NCBI RefSeq assembly: GCF_023227745.1
Contig: NZ_JALKBX010000004.1
Location: forward strand, 1 to 64,000
Direction of reading: 5' to 3'
DNA length: 64,000 nt
Origin: Natroniella acetigena
GTDB taxonomy: Bacteria > Bacillota > Halanaerobiia > Halobacteroidales > Halobacteroidaceae
Position numbers and translations under genes: made by a program
Notes under the pieces: model-generated
Database searches by the model: none
What the model was told of the DNA's origin: nothing
The model's input: only the letters and a program-made list of their open reading frames with translations
Shown: positions 16,037-25,289 of the stretch, in pieces
Position numbering within the stretch: position 1 is the first letter of the stretch
Layout: every line of letters begins with the position of its first letter

Positions 16037-17064
16037 AACTAGCTATTGTTGCTTTAACTGAAGAAGGTAAGAAGTTAGCTTGTAAGTTAGAACAGAACCT
16101 GGAAGCTGACATCTATTTACCAACTAAGTTATCAGCTGAAGGAGAGGTAATTGAGTTTGATTCTTCGTTAAAGGAGCTAGTAGATCAGTTATTTAAGGAG
16201 TATGATGGTATTATCTGTATCATGGCCTTAGGAATTGTGGTACGGGTGTTGGCCCCTTATGTAGCTGATAAACGAGAAGATCCAGCAGTAATCACTATTG
16301 ATGAGACGGGCCAACATGTGATCAGTACCTTATCTGGTCACTTAGGTGGGGCCAACTGTTTAACTGAAAGGATAGCAGGACTGATTGAAGCTGAGCCTGT
16401 GATTACAACTGCGACCGATTGTCATGGTAAGTTGGCTTTTGATCTGTTGGCTAAAGAGCTTGGTTGTGAGATTATTCCTTTCTCTAATTTGAAGTTGGCC
16501 AATGCAGCGTTAGTCAATGGGAAGAGAGTCAATATCTTTACTGATCTTAAGCTTGATTTAGAGTTGGATCAGAATGTTAGGTTATTTCCATTAGATAAGT
16601 TAGGAACGGTAGAAGGATTCCCTGTTATCATTTCTGAACGAGACGTTACGATTGAGGAGCCTTATTTGCAGTTGATACCGCAGAATATAATTGTAGGTCT
16701 TGGCTGTCGGCGGGGAGTCAGTAAGAAGCAGGTGAAGGAAGCTGTTGAGTCAGCTGTAGCAAAATTAGAGCTGAGAATTGAGAGTGTTAAGAAGTTAGCA
16801 ACGGTTGATCTGAAACAGGATGAAGCTGGAATTTTACAATTCGCTGAAGAATTGGAACTTCCAGTTGAGATTGTTTCTAGAGCAGAGATTAAGGAAGCGG
16901 ACTTTGAATATACTACTTCAGAATTTGTTAGAAAACAGATAGGAGTTGGTGGTGTATGCGAGCCAGTAGCGATGTTGAGTGCCAAAAGAGGGGAGCTGAT
17001 CTTATCAAAAACAGTAATGAATCAAGTCACAGTAGCAGTAGTCAAGGAAGTATCTATGTTGTAG
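16033..17064 (+). CDS. cbiG: cobalt-precorrin-5A hydrolase
   Basis: Opens the delta-lactone ring of cobalt-precorrin-5A and releases acetaldehyde; 343 aa. The N-terminal domain has IALGIVVRVLAPYVADKRED and the ISTLSGHLGGAN motif; the C-terminal domain has VGLGCRRGVSKKQV and VCEPVAML. The last 109 nt also encode the N-terminus of CbiH in another frame. Confidence 0.93.
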   Translation: MKLAIVALTEEGKKLACKLEQNLEADIYLPTKLSAEGEVIEFDSSLKELVDQLFKEYDGIICIMALGIVVRVLAPYVADKREDPAVITIDETGQHVISTLSGHLGGANCLTERIAGLIEAEPVITTATDCHGKLAFDLLAKELGCEIIPFSNLKLANAALVNGKRVNIFTDLKLDLELDQNVRLFPLDKLGTVEGFPVIISERDVTIEEPYLQLIPQNIIVGLGCRRGVSKKQVKEAVESAVAKLELRIESVKKLATVDLKQDEAGILQFAEELELPVEIVSRAEIKEADFEYTTSEFVRKQIGVGGVCEPVAMLSAKRGELILSKTVMNQVTVAVVKEVSML

Positions 17065-17777
17065 GAATTGGCCCGGGTAATATTGAACAGATGAGTTTAA
17101 GGGCTTATCGGTTGTTACAAGAGGTTGATGTAGTAATCGGCTACAAGACCTATATTAAGTTGTTGGATGAGTTAGTATCTGAGGAACAAGAAGTGATTGA
17201 GTCACCGATGATGAAAGAGGTTGATCGAGCCAACAAAGTAATTGAGATAGCTCAAACAGGTAAGAGTGTAGCAATTGTCAGTAGTGGTGATCCAGGAGTT
17301 TATGGCATGGCTGGTCTGATCTTAGAGGTGGTTCAAGAAGAAGAATTAGACTTACCAGTAGAAGTAGTTCCAGGGATTACAGCTGCTAATGCAGCAGCAT
17401 CTTCTTTAGGAGCACCATTGATGCATGATTATGCGGTAATCAGTTTAAGTGATCTTTTGACGCCTTGGGAAGTAATCAAAGATAGGTTAGCTAAAGCTGC
17501 TCAAGCTGATTTTATCGTAGCATTATATAATCCAAAAAGTAAGCAACGGACTGAGCAGATTGAGGTAGCTCAAGAAATCTTTTTAGAGCATAGAGCTGGA
17601 AGTACACCTGTAGGAATCGTACGTAAGGCTAAGCGAGGAAATGAAAAAGTTGTGATTACTACTTTAGCTGAGATGTTAGAAAAAGATATCGATATGTTGA
17701 CGACAGTGATTATTGGTAACTCTGAAACATTTACAGCTAATGATTTGATGATTACACCGCGGGGTTATAATGTATGA
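16956..17777 (+). CDS. cbiH: cobalt-precorrin-3B C17-methyltransferase
   Basis: Methylates C17 and contracts the ring (CobJ equivalent); 273 aa. The methylase core starts at IYVVGIGPGN (about residue 33) and includes SSGDPGVYGMAG, VVPGITAANAAASSLGAPLMHD and ALYNPKSKQR. The only in-frame start found is ATG 16956, with AGGAG 10 nt upstream; it gives a 32-residue Ser-rich leader (SNESSHSSSSQGS) overlapping cbiG by 109 nt. Most CbiH proteins lack such an extension, so the true start may be a non-standard codon nearer the core. Confidence 0.92.
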   Translation: MRASSDVECQKRGADLIKNSNESSHSSSSQGSIYVVGIGPGNIEQMSLRAYRLLQEVDVVIGYKTYIKLLDELVSEEQEVIESPMMKEVDRANKVIEIAQTGKSVAIVSSGDPGVYGMAGLILEVVQEEELDLPVEVVPGITAANAAASSLGAPLMHDYAVISLSDLLTPWEVIKDRLAKAAQADFIVALYNPKSKQRTEQIEVAQEIFLEHRAGSTPVGIVRKAKRGNEKVVITTLAEMLEKDIDMLTTVIIGNSETFTANDLMITPRGYNV

Positions 17778-18529
17778 TTTTAGTTTTAGCTGGGACTAAA
17801 GATAGTCGTGAGATAATCAAAAGCTTAAAAGAGGCTGGTAAGGAGTTAGTCGCTTCTGTAGTGACAGATTATGGCTATCAGTTAGTATCCCGATTAGGAG
17901 TTGAAGTGATTCAACAGCGTTTAGATCAAGCATCTATGGCTGAGTTGATTAAAAAACGAAGGATTAATCTTGTAATTGATGCAACTCATCCTTTTGCAGA
18001 AGAGGTTTCTAAAACAGCAATCGGGGTCTGTAATAATTTAGATGTTGATTATCTTCGTTTTGAACGAGAGGAGATTGAAGCCCCTAAGCAGGAGTTGATT
18101 ATTGAAGTCAATAATTATCGAGAAGCTGCTAGAAGGGCCAACGAATTTAACCGAGTGCTATTGACAATAGGTAGTAGAAGATTGAATTACTTTGTTGAGG
18201 AAGTCGATAATTGGGAGCAGAGATTAGTAGCACGGATTTTGCCTACTTGGCAGTTTGTTAAGCAGGCAGAAGAGTTAGGATTTACTCCTCAGAATCTAAT
18301 TGGGATGCAAGGACCTTTCAGTAAGGAGTTAAATCAAGCAATCTTAAAGAGATATGATATCTCAGTCTTAGTTACTAAAGCAAGTGGTAAGACTGGTGGA
18401 TTAGAGACTAAATTAAGAGCAGCTTTAGACTTAGAGATTCCAGTAATCTTGATTACTAGACCACAGTTGCCTACAGATAAGATTGTAACTGATTATCAGA
18501 AGTTATTGGGAGAGATTGAAGATGAGTAA
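17774..18529 (+). CDS. cbiJ: cobalt-precorrin-6A reductase
   Basis: NAD(P)H-dependent reductase of the macrocycle (CobK family), 251 aa. LVLAGTKDSREI at the N-terminus, VIDATHPFAEEVSKTA, YLRFERE, LLTIGSRRLNYF and the C-terminal TKASGKTGGLETKL are family blocks. Overlaps cbiH by 4 nt and cobU by 8 nt. Confidence 0.93.
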   Translation: MILVLAGTKDSREIIKSLKEAGKELVASVVTDYGYQLVSRLGVEVIQQRLDQASMAELIKKRRINLVIDATHPFAEEVSKTAIGVCNNLDVDYLRFEREEIEAPKQELIIEVNNYREAARRANEFNRVLLTIGSRRLNYFVEEVDNWEQRLVARILPTWQFVKQAEELGFTPQNLIGMQGPFSKELNQAILKRYDISVLVTKASGKTGGLETKLRAALDLEIPVILITRPQLPTDKIVTDYQKLLGEIEDE

Positions 18530-19115
18530 ATTGATCTTAGTATTAGGTGGAGCAAGGAGTGGAAAGAGTAGTTTTGCTGAGGATATTGTAGAGAAATTAG
18601 GAGGGCAAGATGTAATCTATGTTGCTACTTCTGAAGTACGAGATGAAGAGATGAAAGAAAGGGTTACTAGACATCGCCAATCTAGACCACAAGAATGGCG
18701 GACAGTTGAGGAATCAAAGGCAGTCAGCCAAGCATTGGCTGAGCTTGAGGATGATTCAGTCGTCTTGCTTGACTGTTTGACGGTCTTACTCTCTAATCTG
18801 GTCTTGGCTGATAGCGATTTAGCAGAAGATGAGACTGATTTTACTTTACAGGCTAAAGAGGAAGAGATCTTGGCTGAGGTTGAGCGGATAATTGATGTAG
18901 GAAGGAAGAAGAATTTAGAGTTGGTCATTGTTTCTAATGAAGTCGGGCAAGGTGTAGTCCCTCCTTATAAGTTAGGTCGAGTCTATCGTGACCTAGTCGG
19001 CTGGGGCAACCAACGGGTTGCTGATCAAGCTGACGAGGTTTATATTACCTATGCAGGACTGCCAGTTGAGATTAAGGAACTAGGGATGAAAACAAGAGCG
19101 AAGTTCAATGAATAG
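18522..19115 (+). CDS. cobU: adenosylcobinamide kinase / guanylyltransferase
   Basis: Phosphorylates adenosylcobinamide and transfers GMP to it; 197 aa. P-loop LGGARSGKSSFAE, VTRHRQSRPQEWRTVEE (with the guanylylated-His region), LLDCLTVLLSN and VSNEVGQGVVPPYKLGRVYRD are all present. ATG 18522 overlaps the cbiJ stop; the TTG at 18516 is less likely. Confidence 0.94.
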   Translation: MSKLILVLGGARSGKSSFAEDIVEKLGGQDVIYVATSEVRDEEMKERVTRHRQSRPQEWRTVEESKAVSQALAELEDDSVVLLDCLTVLLSNLVLADSDLAEDETDFTLQAKEEEILAEVERIIDVGRKKNLELVIVSNEVGQGVVPPYKLGRVYRDLVGWGNQRVADQADEVYITYAGLPVEIKELGMKTRAKFNE

Positions 19116-19331
19116 AGAAGAGCCGCTAGTAGGAAATTACAATTTTAAAGCAGTAAGTTGTCAGCGGCTCACGCAGAGTTTTTTGGTTTATAAAAACTCG
19201 GAGGTAGAGAATAGAGAATAGAGAATAATTATTAGGATATTCACAAGTTGTGTGTTTGTTAAAAGGTTTTGAACTTAACTATTCACTATTAAATATTAGT
19301 TATTAATTGCTTTTAACGAGGGGGTGTTTAA
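19116..19331 (+). terminator. hairpin and fold-back gap after cobU
   Basis: GAGCCGCT (about 19120) pairs with AGCGGCTC (19163-19170), followed by ACGCAGAGTTTTTTGG, a possible mid-operon terminator. The rest holds TTCACTATTAAATATTAGTT-type repeat words. Confidence 0.55.
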
Positions 19332-20864
19332 ATGGCAGAGGGAATTATGCTCCAAGGGACAGCATCAAATGTAGGAAAGAGTATCTTAACTACTGCTTTA
19401 TGCCGGATCTTTGCTGAAGATGGCTATCGAGTAGCTCCTTTTAAGGCTTGGAATATGGCTCTAAACTCTTATGTAACTAAAGATGGAGGGGAGATTGGTC
19501 GAGCTCAAGCTGTCCAGGCTAAAGCAGCAGGGGTTGAGATTAATGTTGATATGCAACCCTTTTTGGTTAAGCCCAAGGGAGGTGGTCTATCCCAAATCAT
19601 AGTTAGAGGAACGCCGATTGGTGATCGAGGTTTGGATCGCAAAAATGAAGATTATATTGACTGGGCAGTGGAGATTATCGATCAATCTTTGACCGCTTTA
19701 GGTCAGGATTATCAAGTCTTGGTTATAGAGGGAGCAGGAGCTGCAGCAGAGATCAACATTAAGGATCAGGATCTGGCCAATATGAGGATTGCTAAGTTAA
19801 ACCAGACTCCAGTCTTGTTGGTGGCTGATGTTGATCGGGGTGGAGCTTTGGCATCGGTAGTTGGTACTTTGAAGTTATTAGAACCTGAAGAAAGGAAACT
19901 TGTTAAAGGAATTATTTTAAATAAATTTCGCGGGGATTATGAGTTATTAAAGCCTGGACTTGATATTTTAGAAGAGAAGACGGGTAAACCGATTGTGGGG
20001 GTCATTCCTTACTTTAAAGGCTTTAAGATTCCTGATGAAGATGCAGTTGTTCTGGATCGATTCGATTCAGAGGAGGCTGAGATTAAGATTGGGGTGCTTA
20101 AGTTACCCCATATTTCTAATTTTACTGACTTTGATGCTTTGGCTGAAGAAGAAGAGGTAATGGTTGATTACATAACTAAGAATGATGAATTGGCTGATTA
20201 TGATGCTTTAATCATTCCAGGAACTAAGAATACAGTAGCCGATCTACTCTATTTACAGGAGGAAGGTTTGGCTGAGCGAATAATTGAACTAGCTGAGCAA
20301 GGGATGAATATTGTAGGAATCTGTGGTGGGTATCAGATCTTAGGAACTAAATTGATCGATCCTAAGCTGGTTGAAGGGACAGAAAAAGAGTTGACTGGAC
20401 TGGGCTTGTTAGATTTAGAGACGACCTTTAATCAAGCTAAGACGACCCATCAAGCAGAGGCAGTGATTGAGTCAGACGTAGGCTTTATGGCTGAGTTAGT
20501 TGGTAAAGAAGTAACAGGATATGAAATCCATATGGGCCAAAGTAAGTTGGGAGCAGAGGCAGTACCTTTCTGTAGGATTGAAAAGCGGTCTCAGCAGGAG
20601 GTTGAGGTAATTGATGGTGCCTGCAATCAGACAGGTTCAATCTGGGGGACTTATCTCCATGGTATCTTTGATAATCATCGCTTTAGATTGGAGTTTATCA
20701 ATCACTTACGCCAGCAAAAGGGTTTGGAGTTGTTGGAGGTTGATTCAACTGCCAGTCAAGATAAATTAGAAGAAGGTTATCAGAAGTTGGCTGCAATAGT
20801 CCGTGAAAATCTAGATTTAGATTATATCTATCAGGTTTTAGAAGAGGATGGGATGCTGTTATGA
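19332..20864 (+). CDS. cobyric acid synthase paralogue 1 (divergent)
   Basis: A 510-aa glutamine-dependent amidotransferase of the CbiP/CobQ family: N-terminal dethiobiotin-synthetase-like ATPase (GTASNVGKS at 9-17) and a C-terminal class I GATase-like domain with Cys331 in GICGGYQILG, His in YEIHMG and in YLHGIFDN. CbiP amidates four carboxylates of adenosylcobyrinate a,c-diamide. Unlike the next gene it departs from family consensus at the substrate end: FKAWNMALNS instead of FKSQNMALNS, VKPKGGGLSQ instead of LKPKEDTSSQ, and EGAGAAAEIN instead of EGAGSPAEIN. It overlaps its paralogue by 4 nt. Function as CbiP is possible; a specialised amidation is an alternative. Confidence 0.85.
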   Translation: MAEGIMLQGTASNVGKSILTTALCRIFAEDGYRVAPFKAWNMALNSYVTKDGGEIGRAQAVQAKAAGVEINVDMQPFLVKPKGGGLSQIIVRGTPIGDRGLDRKNEDYIDWAVEIIDQSLTALGQDYQVLVIEGAGAAAEINIKDQDLANMRIAKLNQTPVLLVADVDRGGALASVVGTLKLLEPEERKLVKGIILNKFRGDYELLKPGLDILEEKTGKPIVGVIPYFKGFKIPDEDAVVLDRFDSEEAEIKIGVLKLPHISNFTDFDALAEEEEVMVDYITKNDELADYDALIIPGTKNTVADLLYLQEEGLAERIIELAEQGMNIVGICGGYQILGTKLIDPKLVEGTEKELTGLGLLDLETTFNQAKTTHQAEAVIESDVGFMAELVGKEVTGYEIHMGQSKLGAEAVPFCRIEKRSQQEVEVIDGACNQTGSIWGTYLHGIFDNHRFRLEFINHLRQQKGLELLEVDSTASQDKLEEGYQKLAAIVRENLDLDYIYQVLEEDGMLL

Positions 20865-22375
20865 CAGGAAGAGCGATTATGTTTCAAGGAACAGGTTCAG
20901 ATGTAGGAAAGAGTGTTTTGACTGCTGCTATCTGTCGAATTTTGGTACAGGATGGTTATTCTGTAGCTCCTTTTAAGTCACAGAATATGGCTTTAAACTC
21001 TTATATTACTAAAGCAGGAGGAGAGATCGGGCGGGCTCAAGCTGTCCAGGCAGAGGCAGCTAAGGTTGATGCTACGATCGATATGAATCCAATCTTGTTG
21101 AAGCCGAAGGAGGATACTTCTTCACAGGTGATTATCCATGGGCAAGCCAGTCGGAATATGACTGCTCAGGAATACTTCAGTTCACAACAGGTTGGATTAC
21201 AAGCAATTGAGGAGTCTTTAGAGCGGTTAAAGGATGAGTATCAGATCGTTGTTTTAGAAGGGGCAGGTAGTCCGGCAGAGGTCAATCTTAGAGATTATGA
21301 TTTGGTCAATATGCGGATAGCAAGGTTAGCTAAGGCACCAGTAATTCTAGTGGCTGATATAGATCGTGGTGGAGTATTTGCCTCGATCATTGGTACCTTT
21401 GAGCTATTGAATGAGGAAGAGCGAGAGCAGATTGAAGGGATTATCATTAATAAGTTTCGTGGGGAGGTCAGCCGACTCCAATCAGGGATCGATTATGTAG
21501 AAAAAGAGACAGGGGTGCCAGTACTAGGAGTACTTCCTTATTTTGAAGATTTTAAAGTACCAGAAGAAGATTCAATTCCTAGCTCTGTTCAAGGAGCAGA
21601 GGATTATCAATTGGAGATTGTAGTTATTAGACTACCTCATATCTCCAATTTTACTGATTTTGATGCTTTAGCCAAGGAGCCGGGGACTAGAGTACGTTAT
21701 GTTGAGTATAAAGAGGAGCTTGGCGAGCCTGATTTGATCATTATTCCTGGTAGCAAGAATACGATTGAGGATTTGGAAGATTTATATCAGACAGATTTTG
21801 CAACGGAGATAATTAAGAAAGCTGAAGGTGGAGTACCAATTGTTGGAATCTGTGGTGGCTATCAAATGCTAGGAAGAGTGCTCTATGATCCTGCTGAAGT
21901 TGAGACAGAGCGGGGTCAGATTGAAGGTTTGGGTCTGTTGGATCTGGAAACGACCTTGGCTACTGATAAGATTACCAGTCAGGTTCGAGCTAGAGTTACA
22001 GGAGATAACGGTTTTTGGGGACAGTTAGAAGAAGGGGCGGTTACTGGATATGAAATTCATATGGGACGGACTGAATTAGGGGTTGATTCTCAGCCTTTAT
22101 TGGAGATTACTGAGCGATCAGAAAGAGAAGTCAGTGTAGCTGATGGTGCTTGTAGTTCTGATGGTTTAGTTTGGGGGACTTATTTGCATGGCATCTTTGA
22201 TAATGATCATTTAAGGCGTCAGCTAATCAACTTCTTGCGGAGTAATAAAGGGTTGACCCCGCTTGAAGATGAAGTGATAGAGATTAATTCAGAGCGGGAA
22301 GAAGCTTACGAAAAGTTGGCTGCTGGTGTTAGGGAGAATCTGGATATGGAGAAGTTGTATGAAATTCTATTTTAA
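20861..22375 (+). CDS. cbiP: cobyric acid synthase (canonical copy)
   Basis: Makes cobyric acid by ATP- and glutamine-dependent amidation of side chains b, d, e and g. 504 aa with the consensus GTGSDVGKS, FKSQNMALNS, LLKPKEDTSSQVI, LEGAGSPAEVNLRD, ADIDRGGVFAS and the GATase Cys in GICGGYQMLG plus YEIHMGRTELG and YLHGIFDN. Lies directly after the divergent paralogue (4-nt overlap), so both are cotranslated. Confidence 0.95.
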   Translation: MTGRAIMFQGTGSDVGKSVLTAAICRILVQDGYSVAPFKSQNMALNSYITKAGGEIGRAQAVQAEAAKVDATIDMNPILLKPKEDTSSQVIIHGQASRNMTAQEYFSSQQVGLQAIEESLERLKDEYQIVVLEGAGSPAEVNLRDYDLVNMRIARLAKAPVILVADIDRGGVFASIIGTFELLNEEEREQIEGIIINKFRGEVSRLQSGIDYVEKETGVPVLGVLPYFEDFKVPEEDSIPSSVQGAEDYQLEIVVIRLPHISNFTDFDALAKEPGTRVRYVEYKEELGEPDLIIIPGSKNTIEDLEDLYQTDFATEIIKKAEGGVPIVGICGGYQMLGRVLYDPAEVETERGQIEGLGLLDLETTLATDKITSQVRARVTGDNGFWGQLEEGAVTGYEIHMGRTELGVDSQPLLEITERSEREVSVADGACSSDGLVWGTYLHGIFDNDHLRRQLINFLRSNKGLTPLEDEVIEINSEREEAYEKLAAGVRENLDMEKLYEILF

Positions 22376-22584
22376 GTTTATAGTTGATAATTGATAATTG
22401 ATAGTGAATAGAAAAATCTAAAAGCGGATTTTTTCATTACGAAGGGTTCTAAGAATCCAAAGAAGATAGTTAACAAACCTTAAAGCCCTAAAGTATTGTT
22501 ATGTTTTAGCAGCAGAGTTTTTAAAAGGGTTAGGTTTTGGGTTTAACTGTAAATTATCAATTGTTAATTGGAGAGGGGGAGCAG
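22376..22584 (+). repeat. gap with fold-back arms and hairpin module
   Basis: Contains TAGTTGATAATTGATAATTG, then the module AAAGCGGATTTTTTCATTAC / GAA with stem GGGTTC/GAATCC (22429-22458), and a closing AACTGTAAATTATCAATTGT arm. The GCGGATTTTTTCAT part recurs inverted at 44736 and 53743. Confidence 0.65.
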
Positions 22585-23535
22585 ATGGAAAACTACCTAG
22601 TATTAATAGCAGTAATCATTGATCTGCTAGTCGGTGATCCTAACTTTTTACCCCATCCAGTCGTGATAATTGGGAAGGGAATCATTTGGTTAGAGCTAGG
22701 ATTGCGGAAGATATTTAGTGGTAAGCTGGGACTGAAGATAGCTGGAGTTATTCTGTCAGTAGTAGTGATTGGGAGTACTTATCTGATTAGTCAGTTAATC
22801 TTAGAACTCTTTTTTGGAATCAATTATCATTTAGGATTAATCATTAATATTTGGTTATTATCGACTACAATAGCAATTAAAGGATTGGTCGGAGCAGGCA
22901 GAGAAATCTATAATCAATTAACTACCGATCAGCTTAAGCAAGCAAGGAAGAACTTAGGTTGGATTGTAGGACGGGATACAGATTCTTTAGAAGAAGGAGA
23001 GATTGTCAGAGGGACGATAGAGACTTTGGCTGAAAATACGAGTGATGGGATTATCGCTCCTCTATTTTTTGGTTTGATTGGGGGAGCTCCACTGGCCTTG
23101 GCTTATAAAGCGGTCAATACTTTAGATTCAATGGTTGCTTATCAGAATGAGAAGTATCAAGATTTTGGTTGGGCTGCTGCTAAGATTGATGATCTGGCTA
23201 ACTTGATTCCAGCCCGCTTGACCGGAGGATTATTTGTAATAGCTGCTGTATTCTTAAATAAGGAATGGAAGTTAGCGTTAAAGACGATTATGAAGGATGC
23301 TAAGAAGCACCCTAGCCCCAATGCTGGTTTTCCAGAAGCAGCAATAGCAGGAGCATTACAGATTCGGCTAGGAGGGGTCAATTATTATCAGGGTCAACGT
23401 AGCAAACGAGCTTATCTAGGTCAAGCTAAGGTTGATTTTACTAGTGAGCTGATTCAAGATACGATCAGGTTGATCTATTGGAATACTGGAATCTTTCTCG
23501 GGGGATATTATTTGCTTAGCCTAGTGCTTAGATAG
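22585..23535 (+). CDS. cbiB: adenosylcobinamide-phosphate synthase (CobD/CbiB family)
   Basis: Attaches aminopropanol phosphate to adenosylcobyric acid; 316-aa membrane protein. DLLVGDPNFLPHPVVIIGK at the N-terminus, RDTDSLEEGEIVRGTIETLA, ENTSDGIIAPLFF, KAVNTLDSMVAYQNEKY and HPSPNAGFPEAAIAGAL are hallmark motifs. ATG 22585 follows GGAGAGGGGGA; the frame extends to 22537 but those codons lie in a repeat arm. Confidence 0.94.
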   Translation: MENYLVLIAVIIDLLVGDPNFLPHPVVIIGKGIIWLELGLRKIFSGKLGLKIAGVILSVVVIGSTYLISQLILELFFGINYHLGLIINIWLLSTTIAIKGLVGAGREIYNQLTTDQLKQARKNLGWIVGRDTDSLEEGEIVRGTIETLAENTSDGIIAPLFFGLIGGAPLALAYKAVNTLDSMVAYQNEKYQDFGWAAAKIDDLANLIPARLTGGLFVIAAVFLNKEWKLALKTIMKDAKKHPSPNAGFPEAAIAGALQIRLGGVNYYQGQRSKRAYLGQAKVDFTSELIQDTIRLIYWNTGIFLGGYYLLSLVLR

Positions 23536-23909
23536 AAATTCAAAATCTGGGAACCACGAATTGACACCAATAGACACGAATATAATCATCTAACTTTAAA
23601 ATGGAAGATATATTAAAGATAAGTTGGATGCCAGGAACTAGTAATTAGTAAAAAAGAAAAAAACAACAACTAATATTAATTATACTTTAGAGTTAGACAT
23701 CTATATAAAATTAGTTAGATAAAAATAATTTAATTAGATTACGTACTTAATTAGTCTAAATTATTTTATATAATTTGAGAAGTATCTATTGTTGATTTAA
23801 TTAGTGTTGATTTGTGTTCATTCGTGGTTAAAAGCTTTTCTGTCTTTGATTTTAATTATTAAATATTCAATGTTAAATATTAATTGCTTTATAGTAGGGA
23901 GTTGATGAG
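23536..23909 (+). repeat. 374-nt gap holding a long inverted-repeat element
   Basis: AACCACGAATTGACACCAAT (23551) is matched by inverted AGTGTTGATTTGTGTTCATT and CGTGGTT (about 23802-23832), giving an element of about 280 bp with roughly 30-bp terminal inverted repeats, MITE-like. Inside, ATAAAAATAATTTA and TAAATTATTTTAT form a second nested stem around 23720-23770. No gene is seen. Confidence 0.75.
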
Positions 23910-25289
23910 ATGAATCCTAGAGTAGTAATAGCTGGTACCAAAAGTGGAGTAGGAAAGACGACAATTACGATTGGTTTGATGGCTGCTTTTGTGGAACAAG
24001 GTTATAATGTGCAGCCTTATAAGGTTGGCCCGGATTATATCGATCCAGGGTTTCATACTATAGTTACCGATAATCAATCTCGTAATTTAGATAGTTATTT
24101 TCTATCAGAAGAAGGAGTTAGGGAGAGTTTCTTGAATTCTGCTCAAGAAGCTGATATTTCAATTGTTGAAGGTGTTATGGGCTTATTTGATGGTAAACAA
24201 GGTCGCAAAAAGCAAGGGAGTACAGCCCAAATTGCTAAGATGTTAAAGGCTCCAGTTGTGCTGGTGCTTGATGTTAAAAAGATGGCCCAAAGTGCTGCTG
24301 CAATGGCTTATGGTTATAAAAACTTTGATTGTGATTTGAATTTAGCAGGAGTTATCCTAAATAATGTAGGTAGTGAGCGGCATTATGAAATGATTAAAGG
24401 GCCAATTGAAGAGGAGGTTGGAGTAAAGGTATTAGGTTATCTACCTTCTCAACAGGAGTTGGAGCTACCAGAGCGTCATTTAGGTCTAGTACCGACGGCA
24501 GAGAGTGAAGAGTTGACAGAATATATTACTCAGTTGACTGCTCTGATTACAGAGTATCTTGATTTAGAAGCTGTAGTTGAGTTGGCTAAAACTTCTGCTG
24601 AATTAGAGTTGGCAGAGCAGAAGATCTTTGTTGAGACTGATGAGTATGATCTGACTTTAGGTGTAGCTTATGATCAGGCTTTTAATTTTTATTACCAGGA
24701 TAACCTTGATATTTTAGAGAATTTAGGAGTTAAGCTGGAGTATTTTAGCCCGATTAATGATCAAAAATTACCAGAGGTTGATGGGTTATATATTGGTGGT
24801 GGTTTTCCAGAAAGCTTTTTAGAGAAGTTAGCTGCTAATCAAAGTATGAAAGAAAAGATTTATCAGCAGGTGGAAGCAGGACTGCCTATTTATGCTGAAT
24901 GTGGGGGTTTGATGTATTTGACAGAGCAGATTATAAACTTTGCTCAAGAGAGTTTTCCAATGGTCGGATTAATTCCTGCTCAAGTAGAAATGCAGGATAG
25001 ATTACAAGCAATGGGTTATGTTAAGGCTAAAGCTTGTCAGGATAACTTATTATTAAAAGCTGGAGAAGAGGTTAAAGGTCATGAATTCCACTATTCTAAG
25101 TTGATCAATCTAGTAGATGAGCTAGATTATAGTTATCAATTATTTGGTGGTAAGGGGGAAGATGGAAGGCTAGAAGGACTTGTGATGGATAATTTATTGG
25201 CTAGCTATTTACATCTTCATTTTGGGAGTAATTTGCAGGTGGCAAGGAGATTTTTAGATAACTGCCAAGCTTATAAGGAGGTTAATTAA
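23910..25289 (+). CDS. cbiA: cobyrinate a,c-diamide synthase
   Basis: ATP- and glutamine-dependent amidation of the a and c acetates of cobyrinate; 459 aa. P-loop GTKSGVGKTTITIGL, KVGPDYIDPGFH, RNLDSYFL, EGVMGLFDGK, the GATase Cys in YAECGGLMYL and C-terminal SYLHLHFGSN are visible. It ends directly against cobO (no spacer). Confidence 0.95.
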   Translation: MNPRVVIAGTKSGVGKTTITIGLMAAFVEQGYNVQPYKVGPDYIDPGFHTIVTDNQSRNLDSYFLSEEGVRESFLNSAQEADISIVEGVMGLFDGKQGRKKQGSTAQIAKMLKAPVVLVLDVKKMAQSAAAMAYGYKNFDCDLNLAGVILNNVGSERHYEMIKGPIEEEVGVKVLGYLPSQQELELPERHLGLVPTAESEELTEYITQLTALITEYLDLEAVVELAKTSAELELAEQKIFVETDEYDLTLGVAYDQAFNFYYQDNLDILENLGVKLEYFSPINDQKLPEVDGLYIGGGFPESFLEKLAANQSMKEKIYQQVEAGLPIYAECGGLMYLTEQIINFAQESFPMVGLIPAQVEMQDRLQAMGYVKAKACQDNLLLKAGEEVKGHEFHYSKLINLVDELDYSYQLFGGKGEDGRLEGLVMDNLLASYLHLHFGSNLQVARRFLDNCQAYKEVN

